DNA of 64,000 nt from Falsirhodobacter halotolerans (GTDB lineage: Bacteria; Pseudomonadota; Alphaproteobacteria; Rhodobacterales; Rhodobacteraceae). The stretch spans positions 1,085,501-1,149,500 of the forward strand of contig NZ_JALJAZ010000001.1 of assembly GCF_022899245.1 (NCBI RefSeq), written 5' to 3'. The notes beneath the pieces are model-generated. The model did not search any database, was not told the origin of the DNA, and saw only the letters and a list, made by a program, of their open reading frames with translations. The position numbers and the translations under genes are program-made. This document shows, piece after piece, positions 32,790-39,982 of this stretch (position 1 is the first letter of the stretch; each line of letters starts with the position of its first letter).

Positions 32790-32819
32790 AAAAAGCCCGC
32801 GAGGCGGAAACCTGCGGGC
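32790..32819. repeat. Terminator repeat, copy B
   Basis: AAAAAGCCCGCGAGGCG with the AACCTGCGGGC partner matches copy A (31863-31892) at 28 of 30 bases. Read on the minus strand it is GCCCGC...GCGGGC followed by TTTTT, i.e. a terminator for the early left operon, 60 bases after the stop of the gene at 32879. The two copies bracket the hydrolase gene. Confidence 0.75.
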
Positions 32820-32878
32820 GCAATGATGGATGATGTCTTCGCTTATGCCGACGGCGGAGTTAAGCGTCAATCCCCTTT

Positions 32879-33745
32879 TTACGAAATGCCCTGCATCCGT
32901 TCCAGAGCGGCGGCTAGGGCGGCACGAAGGGCCTCACGTGGCTTGCTGAAGGTTGCCCACCCATGCCGCTCCAGCACCGCCGTCACGTCCATACCGCCAA
33001 GGCAGACCATATCCACCAACCGCCGATCGGTGATCCCAAGCCGGGTGCCCCGCGCCGAAGGCCGAACCCGCCGCACCGCCATCGCCTGACCCGCGCCGAT
33101 CCGCCGGTGGATCATGTCCAACTCGCGCCCCTCCGCCAGAAACACGTCCATGAACTCGCCGCCCTTGCCGCCGCCCGTGGTCGGCCCGATCGCCATACAC
33201 TTCATCCCGCCCGCCGCGTGGCGTTCGGTCAGGGTCGCATACCGCTGCCCCATCTGCACCTGCCCCGGCGTGAAAGGCGGCACGAACGGCACGTCCCGCC
33301 CGTGCTTTTTCACATGCGCCCGCCGCGCCTGTTCGTTCATCACCTGCAGCTGGCATTGCGCCTCCCACCGCTGCCCGCCAACCACGGCATCCACATGCCA
33401 CGCGCCCTTGCCGTCCAGGCGCAAATCTTCGGCCACGTGCATCGCATCGGTCAGCCGCATCGCACCCCGCGCCGGAGCAACCGGAGCCGCCGCCATCGCC
33501 TTCGGGGGCGTGGCGTGGGTCAGGCGGAAGTGCCGCGCCCGCGCCTCGGACTGACCGGCCCGCCGAACACGGCCCACCCGATCAGCGCGATCCCGGTCCC
33601 GCTGGACCAGCCGATCGGCGGTGCGCCCGACCAAGGCCACCGCGTCATCCCACGCATCCCGCCAGACCCGCGCGGCCAAAGCTTCAAGGCTCTGCTGATC
33701 ACCCCACGCGCGGATGCCCGCGATTTCCGCTGCCACTGTCGTCAT
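32879..33745 (-). CDS. Phage early-region protein, hypothetical
   Basis: This 288-residue soluble protein is basic and Arg-rich. The first 100 residues are helical and charged, with a run of ADRVGRVRRAGQSEARARHF. The second half has a beta-rich core (QLQVMNEQARRAHVKKHGRDVPFVPPFTPGQVQMGQRYATLTERHAAGGMKC) ending in a helix (LRAALAAALERMQ). It belongs to the early left operon near replication genes. I do not recognise a family and see no ATPase or nuclease motif. Confidence 0.6.
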   Translation of the reverse strand: MTTVAAEIAGIRAWGDQQSLEALAARVWRDAWDDAVALVGRTADRLVQRDRDRADRVGRVRRAGQSEARARHFRLTHATPPKAMAAAPVAPARGAMRLTDAMHVAEDLRLDGKGAWHVDAVVGGQRWEAQCQLQVMNEQARRAHVKKHGRDVPFVPPFTPGQVQMGQRYATLTERHAAGGMKCMAIGPTTGGGKGGEFMDVFLAEGRELDMIHRRIGAGQAMAVRRVRPSARGTRLGITDRRLVDMVCLGGMDVTAVLERHGWATFSKPREALRAALAAALERMQGIS

Positions 33746-34353
33746 GCCGTCATTCCTTCCTGCTTAGCGAACCGGCGTTCCGCACCCGCCCGCACAATGT
33801 CATTCGCCTCGCGCTGATCGGCGGCATAGGCCACGACCCACCGGCGTTCCTCTTCGGTGGCCGTGCCATGCTCCATCCGCTCGCGGAAACGGGCCAGCGT
33901 CCCGCTGTTGTTGCGCGCGGCCTCGTTGATCTTGATCTTGTCGAACGGCCCCGGCGGACGCCCGTTCTGGCGGAGGTAGCGGTAAAGCTCGACCAGATGC
34001 CCCGCCATTTGCGCGGACGGCCCCTCGATCGACGCGAGCCAGCTGGTCATGATCCGGTTTGCTTGTACCGGACGCTCCTGCAGCCCACGAGCCATTTGCC
34101 GGATCACCAACTCGGACGGGCACTGATCGCGCTTTGGCCCGCTCGCATTGTCCAGCACTTGTTCGGCCAACGTCCGCAGGTTCTCGGTGTGCATGTAGGC
34201 TAGCCACTCCACCTGCCGATCGAGCATCTGATCGAACGCGCCTGCCGCCATTCCCTTCGGCTTCTGGATCCCCGCATCGCGCAACCGCTCCACAAAGTGC
34301 ACCCGCACCGCCTGCCGTCCCTCTGGGGCATCGTCGTGGTGTCCTGCCGTCAT
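33742..34353 (-). CDS. Phage early-region protein, hypothetical
   Basis: There are 203 residues from ATG 34353 (GGGGA upstream); the 3' end overlaps the next gene by 4 bases. It is mostly helical, with a charged C-terminal region (LARFRERMEHGTATEEERRWVVAYAADQREANDIVRAGAERRF). No known domain is visible. It lies between the replication initiator-like gene and 32879-33745, so a replication or regulation role is plausible only by place. Confidence 0.6.
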   Translation of the reverse strand: MTAGHHDDAPEGRQAVRVHFVERLRDAGIQKPKGMAAGAFDQMLDRQVEWLAYMHTENLRTLAEQVLDNASGPKRDQCPSELVIRQMARGLQERPVQANRIMTSWLASIEGPSAQMAGHLVELYRYLRQNGRPPGPFDKIKINEAARNNSGTLARFRERMEHGTATEEERRWVVAYAADQREANDIVRAGAERRFAKQEGMTA

Positions 34354-34368
34354 CGCCATTCCCCTTTC

Positions 34369-34569
34369 TCAGCCTGCCCACTTATCCACAGGCGCACCCG
34401 CCGGTCGGCCCGCGAAACGGTTAAGTCTCGTTTCATCTGATTTCTTCTTTTCTCCTCTCAGTCCGGAAGAAACCGAGGCGAAAAACAGCGCGGAATATTC
34501 CGAAACCTTCCGGTTTCTTTCCGGTTCATTCCCATTCTTTCCGGCGGAAGAAACTTGGAAGGTTTTCAT
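34369..34569 (-). CDS. Small early-region protein, hypothetical
   Basis: There are 66 residues. Its ATG overlaps the stop of the gene upstream (ATGA). It is Ser/Arg/Lys-rich and low in complexity (KNGNEPERNRKVSEYSALFFASVSSG). Coupling favours a real product, but codon pattern and composition are weak evidence; it might be a leader or a spurious frame. Confidence 0.35.
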   Translation of the reverse strand: MKTFQVSSAGKNGNEPERNRKVSEYSALFFASVSSGLRGEKKKSDETRLNRFAGRPAGAPVDKWAG

Positions 34570-35186
34570 GTCACCCCCCGACGCATGGACAGATGCTCCA
34601 GCGCGGTCCGCATGACAGTCACCGTGCGGTTCTTGTTCGGGTAGTGATCGAGGAGGAACTGGTCGACCTGCATGACGAATGCCTGATCCTGCGCCATGCG
34701 CTCGGTGCCACCGGCGCGCAGGATCTTCGCGGGCAGATCGCCCAACCGCTTGCGCTCGCGATCGGAGGCGAGGTTCTCCAGCGCCTGATCCCGCCGCGTG
34801 ACGGCCTTTAGTGTCACCTTCAGAAGGCTGGGATTGTAAAGCCGGATGCGCCCGTCATCACAACGACACCGAACCCATTCCGACAGCGGGCCGACCTGTC
34901 GCGCGCTCAAATCTCGCCACACGTCGAGCGAGACTTTTACGAGGCTGGCGAGGATGCGTTCGTCGGTCGGAAGTGTCCCCACCGGCGTTTGGTCCTGCGC
35001 CTCACAAATCAGATCAAGCGCGATCCCCCGCACGTCCGGCGTCGCCAGCTGGCGGAAGTCGCTGCCCTGATATTCGCGATAGTTGAAGGCGATGAAATGG
35101 TGGCTGTCGAGCCGATCATCCGCCGACAGCGGATAATCGAACAGATCCTCATCCGACGCGGCAAGGCGGAACGCGGGGGCATTCAT
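34566..35186 (-). CDS. DUF1376-like replication protein candidate
   Basis: This is a 206-residue protein. HHFIAFNYREYQGSDFRQLATPDVRGIALDLICEAQDQTPVGTLPTDERILASLVKV resembles the phage/plasmid replication initiator-type DUF1376 domain, which opens with a Y-x-x-D/F-W-type segment and a GxLPxDxxxLA motif. The rest is helical and basic. In prophages such proteins stand in the early left operon and take part in replication start. No helicase partner gene is in the operon, so the host machinery must be recruited. Confidence 0.55.
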   Translation of the reverse strand: MNAPAFRLAASDEDLFDYPLSADDRLDSHHFIAFNYREYQGSDFRQLATPDVRGIALDLICEAQDQTPVGTLPTDERILASLVKVSLDVWRDLSARQVGPLSEWVRCRCDDGRIRLYNPSLLKVTLKAVTRRDQALENLASDRERKRLGDLPAKILRAGGTERMAQDQAFVMQVDQFLLDHYPNKNRTVTVMRTALEHLSMRRGVT

Positions 35187-35431
35187 GCGATCGCCTCCAA
35201 TTCCGCCAGAAACGCGGCAGTGACCGGCCCCGGCGCAACGCGCATGACGATCACCCCGTCCCGCACCACCAATTCACGGGTGATGTAAGTGTCGGGCTGA
35301 TCGGTCAGGCGCAGGTTCTGGTGAAACGCGGTGACCCGCGCGGCTCCGTCCGGCAGACGGGATGCGTGGCTGTCCAGCGCCTGGACGGCAGCGAGCCATT
35401 CGGACGGATCGCGGCGGTAATCGGTCATCAT
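35183..35431 (-). CDS. Small early-region protein, hypothetical
   Basis: There are 82 residues, with the start (ATGATG, 35431 or 35428) overlapping the upstream stop and the stop overlapping the next start. It appears to contain two short beta-rich stretches (YITRELVVRDGVIVMRVAPGP) and no known domain. The tight coupling to both neighbours suggests a genuine gene in the early left operon. Confidence 0.55.
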   Translation of the reverse strand: MMTDYRRDPSEWLAAVQALDSHASRLPDGAARVTAFHQNLRLTDQPDTYITRELVVRDGVIVMRVAPGPVTAAFLAELEAIA

Positions 35432-35847
35432 TTGCGCATCGCCTCCATCGTGCCGATCAGCCGGTCAGCTGCGCCCCGCACATCGTGCAGTTCCTTGATG
35501 GCTTTTGCCTTGTCATCCGGGGTGCGGGCGGACAGCACGGCGCTCATCGCATCGCCGTATTCTCGGGACAGGTCAGCCGCGCCCGCGATGTGACAGGCCA
35601 GCACCTCCGGGTCATCGTCCAGCGAATTGAGCCAGTCGAACACGGGTCGCTTGCCTACCGCTTCTTGCAACGCGATCACGTCCGTGACCGTCCAGTCCAG
35701 AATGCCGGACTTCTTTTTCGACAAGGTGCCCTTCGAAACGGGGTGATCCCACCGCGCCTCCAGAATGGCGACCGCTGCGTCATATCCCCCGCATTGCGCG
35801 ATGAGCTTTGACATGAAGGCCGTCAGGATCTTGCGCTCATCAGGCAT
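35428..35847 (-). CDS. CII-like phage regulatory protein
   Basis: There are 139 residues from ATG 35847. The segment CGGYDAAVAILEARWDHPVSKGTLSKKKSGILDWTVTDVIALQEAVGKRPVFDWL contains an HTH-like turn followed by a helical part, as in the phage CII-type activators that act next to Cro. The position, first after the Cro-like gene in the leftward operon, agrees. Direct evidence of activation is lacking. Confidence 0.6.
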   Translation of the reverse strand: MPDERKILTAFMSKLIAQCGGYDAAVAILEARWDHPVSKGTLSKKKSGILDWTVTDVIALQEAVGKRPVFDWLNSLDDDPEVLACHIAGAADLSREYGDAMSAVLSARTPDDKAKAIKELHDVRGAADRLIGTMEAMRK

Positions 35848-35955
35848 GAGAAACCTCGTTTTCTTGTGGGGGTGGGGGCGGTGCGACATATCGACACTGC
35901 GCATTTCGTTTTTTGAAATCTGCGAGTTGGAGGGGCGAGTTGCATGAAGACAATT

Positions 35956-36195
35956 TCAAGACGCCCCGCCTGTAGGCGGGAGGAAATCATTGCCGGTAAG
36001 GCTAACACCTACACTCGCACCCGCAGCGATGATCTTGGGCACATGCCTCATGGGGATCATGCCGTTAGTGCCACCGCTCTCTCGAGAACGCTTCCAATTG
36101 GACACTCGAGTGCGGTGAATCCCAAGGATCTTTGCGAGCCGCGTTGGGCCGCCGAGCGTTTCAATGATCGAAGATGCAGGTTCCATAGCTCTCAT
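35956..36195 (-). CDS. Cro-like repressor
   Basis: The protein has 79 residues. LGGPTRLAKILGIHRTRVSNWKRSRESGGTNGMIPMRHVPKII contains a Cro/XRE HTH (YdaS-like), with an initial SIIETLGG. It is divergent from the CI-like gene across an 80-base interval with operator motifs, the standard lytic/lysogenic switch layout. No ribosome site precedes ATG 36195, so it may be read from a leaderless or very short mRNA; ATG 36186 is an alternative. Confidence 0.75.
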   Translation of the reverse strand: MRAMEPASSIIETLGGPTRLAKILGIHRTRVSNWKRSRESGGTNGMIPMRHVPKIIAAGASVGVSLTGNDFLPPTGGAS

Positions 36196-36270
36196 GTAGC
36201 GATAAACGATACATCTGGCAACACTGATGTCGCGATTATAGCGACCGACATAAGTAGGGATAATCGCTAC
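36190..36270. promoter_or_regulatory. Divergent switch region with operator motifs
   Basis: Between the Cro-like and CI-like starts are TAGCGATAA (near 36197), the inverted-repeat-like TCGC-GATTATA-GCGA (near 36230) and GATAATCGCTACC (36259-36271). GATAAT at 36259-36264 is a good -10 for the CI side and would start transcription 3-4 bases before ATG 36274, so a leaderless message is likely. The repeated TAGCG/CGCTA units are candidate CI and Cro sites. Confidence 0.6.
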
Positions 36271-36273
36271 CTT

Positions 36274-36621
36274 ATGCGTATGGCGAAAAAACCTTCATAT
36301 GCGAACCCTCCGGTCTCACCAATGAATGCTTGGGTGCGCGAAGTTCTTGACCGCTCTGGATGGTCTTACCCCGAAGCTGCCGCCATCCTCACGCGAGCAG
36401 GTCTGGGGAACTACGACCGCTCCAAGGTGCAGAAGATGACCGTAGGGCGCAAAGTAACGCTGGCCGAAGCCGAAGCACTTGCTAAAGCTAGTGGAATTCA
36501 GGCACCTGTAACTAATCCGGTCGATGATTACGCATCAAAGATACGTCTTCTATCGGACAGCGATCGGGAGATGGTGTTTGCGCTGATTGACCGCCTGCCA
36601 AAAGCCGATCCACCAAATTGA
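36274..36621 (+). CDS. CI-like repressor, short form
   Basis: There are 115 residues from ATG 36274 (ATG 36280 is in frame). The N-terminus contains an HTH: VREVLDRSGWSYPEAAAILTRAGLGNYDRSKVQKMTVGRKVTLAEAEALAKASG. There is no S24 peptidase domain after it, so this repressor would not be self-cleaved by RecA. Induction must work another way, unless a host antirepressor is used. It faces the Cro-like gene across operator motifs. Confidence 0.7.
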   Translation: MRMAKKPSYANPPVSPMNAWVREVLDRSGWSYPEAAAILTRAGLGNYDRSKVQKMTVGRKVTLAEAEALAKASGIQAPVTNPVDDYASKIRLLSDSDREMVFALIDRLPKADPPN

Positions 36622-37009
36622 GAACGAGCACTTGGCCGTCCAAGGTCAAACTTTCAAATTTGGCACGTGCACCTTGGTCGTCGTAGGTCACCCAGCCCCC
36701 CTCGCGTCTTGTTCTCTATAAGTTCACGTCCACCATATAACGGCTTCGCTTTAGAATTATAGATTTTTTTGGAACGCCGAAGAAAATTGTCATGACGTCG
36801 AACCACTTTCTTCATTGAAATAAGGCGTTTGGACGACCGACACCGCACCTACCAAGGACGCTTCAGCTTGTGGTTCTCGGGGAGACTAGCGGCAGAGCGC
36901 TTACATATCAGGCGCGGAAAATAGTTCGTATCGAATGTCGCTACATTAATTGTTGACCATGTAGCGTATTTCGCTACCTTGCAGCCATCGAACCCGATGG
37001 AGGCAACCC
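36622..37009. other. Gap after CI-like gene
   Basis: Nearly 390 bases, AT-richer than the neighbourhood, without a convincing gene. A 64-codon minus-strand frame (36848-36654, GTG start) lacks a ribosome site and is basic and unfamiliar, so I do not call it. The right part holds operator-like motifs and a promoter for the rightward operon (see 36935-36981). Confidence 0.4.
36935..36981 (+). promoter_or_regulatory. Second set of operator motifs at the right operon promoter
   Basis: GTCGCTACA (near 36937), ATGTAGCG (near 36959) and TTCGCTACCTT (36970-36980) repeat the TAGCG/CGCTA unit of the switch. TTGACC at 36953-36958 is a fair -35 with TACCTT (36975-36980) as a weak -10. The CGCTACCTT at 36972-36980 is shared with the CI side (36266-36273, CGCTACCTT). 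CI and Cro may thus control the integrase operon as well. Confidence 0.55.
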
Positions 37010-37237
37010 GTGTTCCACGTCACAGACAGCGCTTTGCGCACCCCACAGGCCTCGATCAACGCCCGCCGCATCTGGCGCGAGCGGATCGTCCGCAGCCTGC
37101 CCAATTTCGCCTACTACCTAACCGTCTTCGCAGGCGCCTCGTTTCTCGCGCTTGCCGTCATCCACATCACCTACATCGGCCTGACCCGTGGCGTCCCCGC
37201 TACGCTGGAGCAGGCCGACCGCTATCGGGGGATGTGA
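37010..37237 (+). CDS. Small membrane protein
   Basis: This 75-residue protein starts at GTG 37010, with GGAGG upstream. The N-terminal third is basic (NARRIWRERIVRSLPN) and is followed by one membrane helix (about 33-57, FAYYLTVFAGASFLALAVIHITYI). It opens the rightward operon. Superinfection exclusion or a membrane anchor function is possible but unproven. Confidence 0.6.
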   Translation: MFHVTDSALRTPQASINARRIWRERIVRSLPNFAYYLTVFAGASFLALAVIHITYIGLTRGVPATLEQADRYRGM

Positions 37238-37239
37238 AG

Positions 37240-37533
37240 ATGCAGCCCGAGCGCATAACCCCGACCCACCTGACCCGGTCGCAATTCCAAGCCTTCCTGC
37301 ACATCCGTTGGAAGAACTCAGACGAGGCCGACACGGTATTCATCTCCGACCCGCAATCGAAGGATGACGCTGTAAAGACGGCTCAGAAGGCGACCGTCGA
37401 TCTTGCAGATCATGTGAACATGCTCGGTCTGACGGGCTGGATTGCATTCTCAGGCTTCGTCATCGCCATGGATCACGTCGCCTTGATCGGTGCCGATGTC
37501 CAAGAAGTCGCGCCGAATGTGCGTGTGCAATGA
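37240..37533 (+). CDS. Hypothetical protein, rightward operon
   Basis: There are 97 residues from ATG 37240. The sequence ERITPTHLTRSQFQAFLHIRWKNSDEADTVFISDPQSKDDAVKTAQKATVDLADHVNMLGLTG is helical and charged, ending with a hydrophobic segment (WIAFSGFVIAMDHVALIGADV). No family is recognised. It overlaps the next start by 4 bases. Confidence 0.5.
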   Translation: MQPERITPTHLTRSQFQAFLHIRWKNSDEADTVFISDPQSKDDAVKTAQKATVDLADHVNMLGLTGWIAFSGFVIAMDHVALIGADVQEVAPNVRVQ

Positions 37534-37763
37534 CCAGCCGCAAGATCACCCCCGCAATCCGCCAGAAGGCCCGCGCCTATGAAATCTGGTGCCACTGCAA
37601 TGCGCGCAAATGGGACTGCACCATGGCCGAGGTGGCAGAGGCGCTGTCGCTGACGGTGAAGGTCGTGCGCAGCATCTGCGCCGTCGAAGGCTGGACCCGC
37701 CGCCTGCAGGCCGAGGTAGGGCACGAAAACGAAGCCCGTGATCTGATGGAGGAATTCGCCTGA
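37530..37763 (+). CDS. Small HTH-like protein
   Basis: There are 77 residues. MAEVAEALSLTVKVVRSICAVEGWTRRL (about residues 31-58) is a helix-turn-helix of the AlpA/HTH-Tnp class, and the rest is helical and charged. It overlaps the neighbouring genes by 4 bases and 1 base. The role is unknown; it probably binds DNA in early control. Confidence 0.55.
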   Translation: MTSRKITPAIRQKARAYEIWCHCNARKWDCTMAEVAEALSLTVKVVRSICAVEGWTRRLQAEVGHENEARDLMEEFA

Positions 37764-38134
37764 TGGACGGTAGCACGATGTTCCCGCCCGAGGATGAACC
37801 GAACCGCCCCGGCAAGGTGTCCGACATGGAAGCCGCCGCCCGCAAGGGACGCACCCCCATGCGCGAGACGGAAGCCGACCGCGCCGTGGCCGATCAGGCA
37901 TACGGGATCGCCGCCGACGAACTGCGCCAATTCATCGAACGCTTCGAGCAGCTGGAGTCCGAAAAGAGGGACGTGAACGAGCAGCAGAAGGAGCTGATGG
38001 CCGAGGCAAAAGGCCGGGGCTACGACACCAAGGTGATGAAGAAGGTCATCGCCCTGCGCCGCCGCAAGCCCGACGAGATCGCCGAAGAAGAGGCGATCAT
38101 GGACATGTATAAAGCCGCATTGGGGATGCAGTGA
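37763..38134 (+). CDS. gapR: GapR-like chromosome-structuring DNA-binding protein (DUF2312)
   Basis: The protein has 123 residues. The region from about residue 50 to the end (ADELRQFIERFEQLESEKRDVNEQQKELMAEAKGRGYDTKVMKKVIALRRRKPDEIAEEEAIMDMYKAALGM) matches the GapR/DUF2312 family along its whole length. In Caulobacter, GapR binds overtwisted DNA ahead of replication and transcription forks. It sits in the prophage early operon, so it may help phage DNA replication or compete with host GapR. Confidence 0.82.
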   Translation: MDGSTMFPPEDEPNRPGKVSDMEAAARKGRTPMRETEADRAVADQAYGIAADELRQFIERFEQLESEKRDVNEQQKELMAEAKGRGYDTKVMKKVIALRRRKPDEIAEEEAIMDMYKAALGMQ

Positions 38135-38475
38135 TGGCCGACACACACTTGCTCATCGAACGCCAGCAGACTGCCCCGTTGGCCGATCAGCATGTCACGC
38201 AAATCTGGCTGTCAAACGGCACCTGCATCCGGGGCGAGGGGCCTACGTCTGCCGTCGCCAATCTGAATGCGGCATGGGCCTTCCGTATGGCCGAGGAAAA
38301 CGCGCGACGTGGCGGTGAAATGGCGCAGCCGTTCCCGGTCGATTTCCCTGTGAAGTTTGCCCACCCGCGCGACGTGCTGCTAGCTCTCATCTGCGACCGC
38401 CTGGACGGTTGGCCCCAGTTCTCGGACGTGCGGCGCGAGGCCCTGATTGAGCTGTATGGGGAGATCCCCGAGTGA
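38134..38475 (+). CDS. Hypothetical protein, rightward operon
   Basis: There are 113 residues from ATG 38134, overlapping the GapR stop by one base. It has a beta-rich first half (LLIERQQTAPLADQHVTQIWLSNGTCIRGEGPT) and a helical second half (FPVKFAHPRDVLLALICDRLDGWPQFSDVRREALIELYGEI). No known domain; it lies between GapR and excisionase in one polycistronic run. Confidence 0.5.
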   Translation: MADTHLLIERQQTAPLADQHVTQIWLSNGTCIRGEGPTSAVANLNAAWAFRMAEENARRGGEMAQPFPVDFPVKFAHPRDVLLALICDRLDGWPQFSDVRREALIELYGEIPE

Positions 38476-38702
38476 GCGTTACACTGGACTTCGCACCCCG
38501 CCTTATGCCCGCGCCGCAGGCGGCGCACTACCTCGGGGTGTCTGCAACGACGCTGCGGGATCTGCCAATCGCCCGTCGCGTATTGGGTGGCAAGCGGGTC
38601 TATGACCGCTTTGACCTTGACGCTTATGCATCCGGCCTGCCTGTTGAGGGCGAACAGGTCGAGGTGAACACATGCGCAGGCAGATTCGGGAGACGTGCGT
38701 GA
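38472..38702 (+). CDS. Excisionase-like (AlpA/MerR-type HTH) protein
   Basis: There are 76 residues from GTG 38472, overlapping the previous stop (GTGA). MPAPQAAHYLGVSATTLRDLPIARRVLGGKRVYDRFDLDAYA is the winged HTH used by excisionases and AlpA proteins. It is immediately before the integrase and overlaps its start, the usual Xis-Int order. It directs recombination towards excision. Confidence 0.75.
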   Translation: MSVTLDFAPRLMPAPQAAHYLGVSATTLRDLPIARRVLGGKRVYDRFDLDAYASGLPVEGEQVEVNTCAGRFGRRA

Positions 38703-39775
38703 CACTGAGGCACGTTCAAACCATCCGAAAGGGATCGACGGTCTATCGATATCTGCGGATACCGGGCAAGCCGCGCATCCGCCTTCCTGACCTGCCGATG
38801 GATCATCCCGACTTCCTGACGGCCTACGCAACCGCGATGCGGGATGCCCCGACGAAGGTGCGCGCCCCCATCGGCTCGATTGCCGCCCTGATCGAGACAT
38901 TCATGCGTTCGGAGCGATACCTTTCGCTCTCGCAAAGCTACAGGATGAAACTTCGCAAACACTGCGATGCCATACGCGATCAGGCGGAAGATGCGCAGTT
39001 GCGCCATCTTAGGCCTGAAGACATTCAGGCAGACTTGGCTGCGCTGACCCCGGTGGGCGCGCGGGACAGGATGAAGGCCTGGCGCAAGCTCTGCGACTAC
39101 GCGCTTGAGGTTCAGTTGATCAAGGTCGATCCCACGGTGTCAGTGCGCAGAGCGAAGTATGTGGGAGGGGAGGGGTTCTTGCCATGGTCTGCCGACCAGA
39201 TCGCCGCCTATCGCGCCCACTGGCCGATCGGCACCACACAGCGCGCGGCTATGGAGCTTCTCTATTGGACAGGATCGCGCGTCAGCGATGTTGTCATGCT
39301 CGGGAAAGGCATGATCGACCGGCAAGGCGTTCTGACCTATCGTCAACAAAAGACAAAGACTGAGGCTTATGTGCCCTGGACGTGTACGCTTCCGGCTCAC
39401 GCTGCGCGTGGGGTAGGGGATCGAGACATGCTGCACGACGCTCTCAAAGCGTCGGACAATGGACATATGACCTTTCTGGCAACACGCGAAGGGCGCACCC
39501 GCTCGCATAAGTCACTCGGTCATATGATTGCCGAAGCCGCATCAGATGCTGGCTTTGACAGAAGTGCCCACGGGCTGCGCAAATCCCGCGCCGTATTTCT
39601 AGCCGAAGGCGGAGCGAACCCCCACCAGATCGGGGCTTGGACCGGGCACCTGAGTCTTTCCGAAGTTCAGCACTATACCAAATCGGCAAGCCGGAAATTG
39701 GCAGTCATCGGAACGGAACAGGACCAGAACTCTGTAAACTCGCCTCAGCCAACTGTAAACCGACAGTCTAAGTAG
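38699..39775 (+). CDS. int: Tyrosine site-specific integrase
   Basis: There are 358 residues from GTG 38699 (GTGA overlap with excisionase, GGGAGA upstream); ATG 38672 is the longer option. The SAM-like N-terminal domain ends near 150. The catalytic set is Arg194 (YWTGSRVSDV), Lys218 (QQKTK), His291 and Arg294 (HGLRKS), His317 (TGHLS) and Tyr326 (HYTKSA). It catalyses integration and, with the excisionase, excision at the tRNA 3' end. The attR core begins 25 bases after the stop. Confidence 0.92.
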   Translation: MTLRHVQTIRKGSTVYRYLRIPGKPRIRLPDLPMDHPDFLTAYATAMRDAPTKVRAPIGSIAALIETFMRSERYLSLSQSYRMKLRKHCDAIRDQAEDAQLRHLRPEDIQADLAALTPVGARDRMKAWRKLCDYALEVQLIKVDPTVSVRRAKYVGGEGFLPWSADQIAAYRAHWPIGTTQRAAMELLYWTGSRVSDVVMLGKGMIDRQGVLTYRQQKTKTEAYVPWTCTLPAHAARGVGDRDMLHDALKASDNGHMTFLATREGRTRSHKSLGHMIAEAASDAGFDRSAHGLRKSRAVFLAEGGANPHQIGAWTGHLSLSEVQHYTKSASRKLAVIGTEQDQNSVNSPQPTVNRQSK

Positions 39776-39799
39776 CTATAGTTCCAGTATATTCTTGTC

Positions 39800-39820
39800 G
39801 GGGTGGTAGGCCCGGAGGGA
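39800..39820 (+). repeat. attR, right copy of the attachment core
   Basis: This is identical to 1918-1938 over 21 bp. The part from 39804 to 39820 is the 3' end of the tRNA gene (including the CCA), so the phage restores the tRNA tail after integration. The integrase gene ends just left of it. Confidence 0.92.
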
Positions 39821-39879
39821 CTCGAACCCCCAACCAAGGCGTTATGAGCGCCCTGCTCTGACCATTGAGCTACAGGCCC
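39804..39879 (-). tRNA. tRNA with anticodon CAU, probably tRNA-Ile2
   Basis: A 76-base cloverleaf on the minus strand. It has an acceptor stem with the encoded CCA (39804-39806), a D loop (AGCTCAATGGTCAGAGC), an anticodon stem GGGCG/CGCCT with the 7-base loop CTCATAA (anticodon CAU) and a T loop (GGTTCGAGTCCC). The D-arm and the CTTGGTTG after the anticodon stem resemble tRNA-Ile2, whose C is changed to lysidine, more than elongator Met or initiator tRNA. It is the prophage attachment target. Confidence 0.85.
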
Positions 39880-39982
39880 GACGGGAACTGCCTACGGCGA
39901 AGCGGAAGGCGGGTCAAGCTGCGTTGCGCTGGAACGGGGGATCGTCTAAGGCAGACACGAACGGGTTTTCGGGGGCTGATCC

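Noticed and set aside
36654-36848. 64-codon minus-strand frame after the CI-like gene
   Set aside because: GTG start without a ribosome site, basic composition with no family; kept only as a note to the gap.
1918-39820. Gene transfer agent instead of a prophage
   Set aside because: GTA clusters have no integrase, excisionase, repressor or att repeats; here all are present.
39804-39879. Elongator tRNA-Met
   Set aside because: The CAU anticodon fits, but D arm and anticodon-adjacent bases are closer to tRNA-Ile2; left open as an alternative, since modification cannot be seen.
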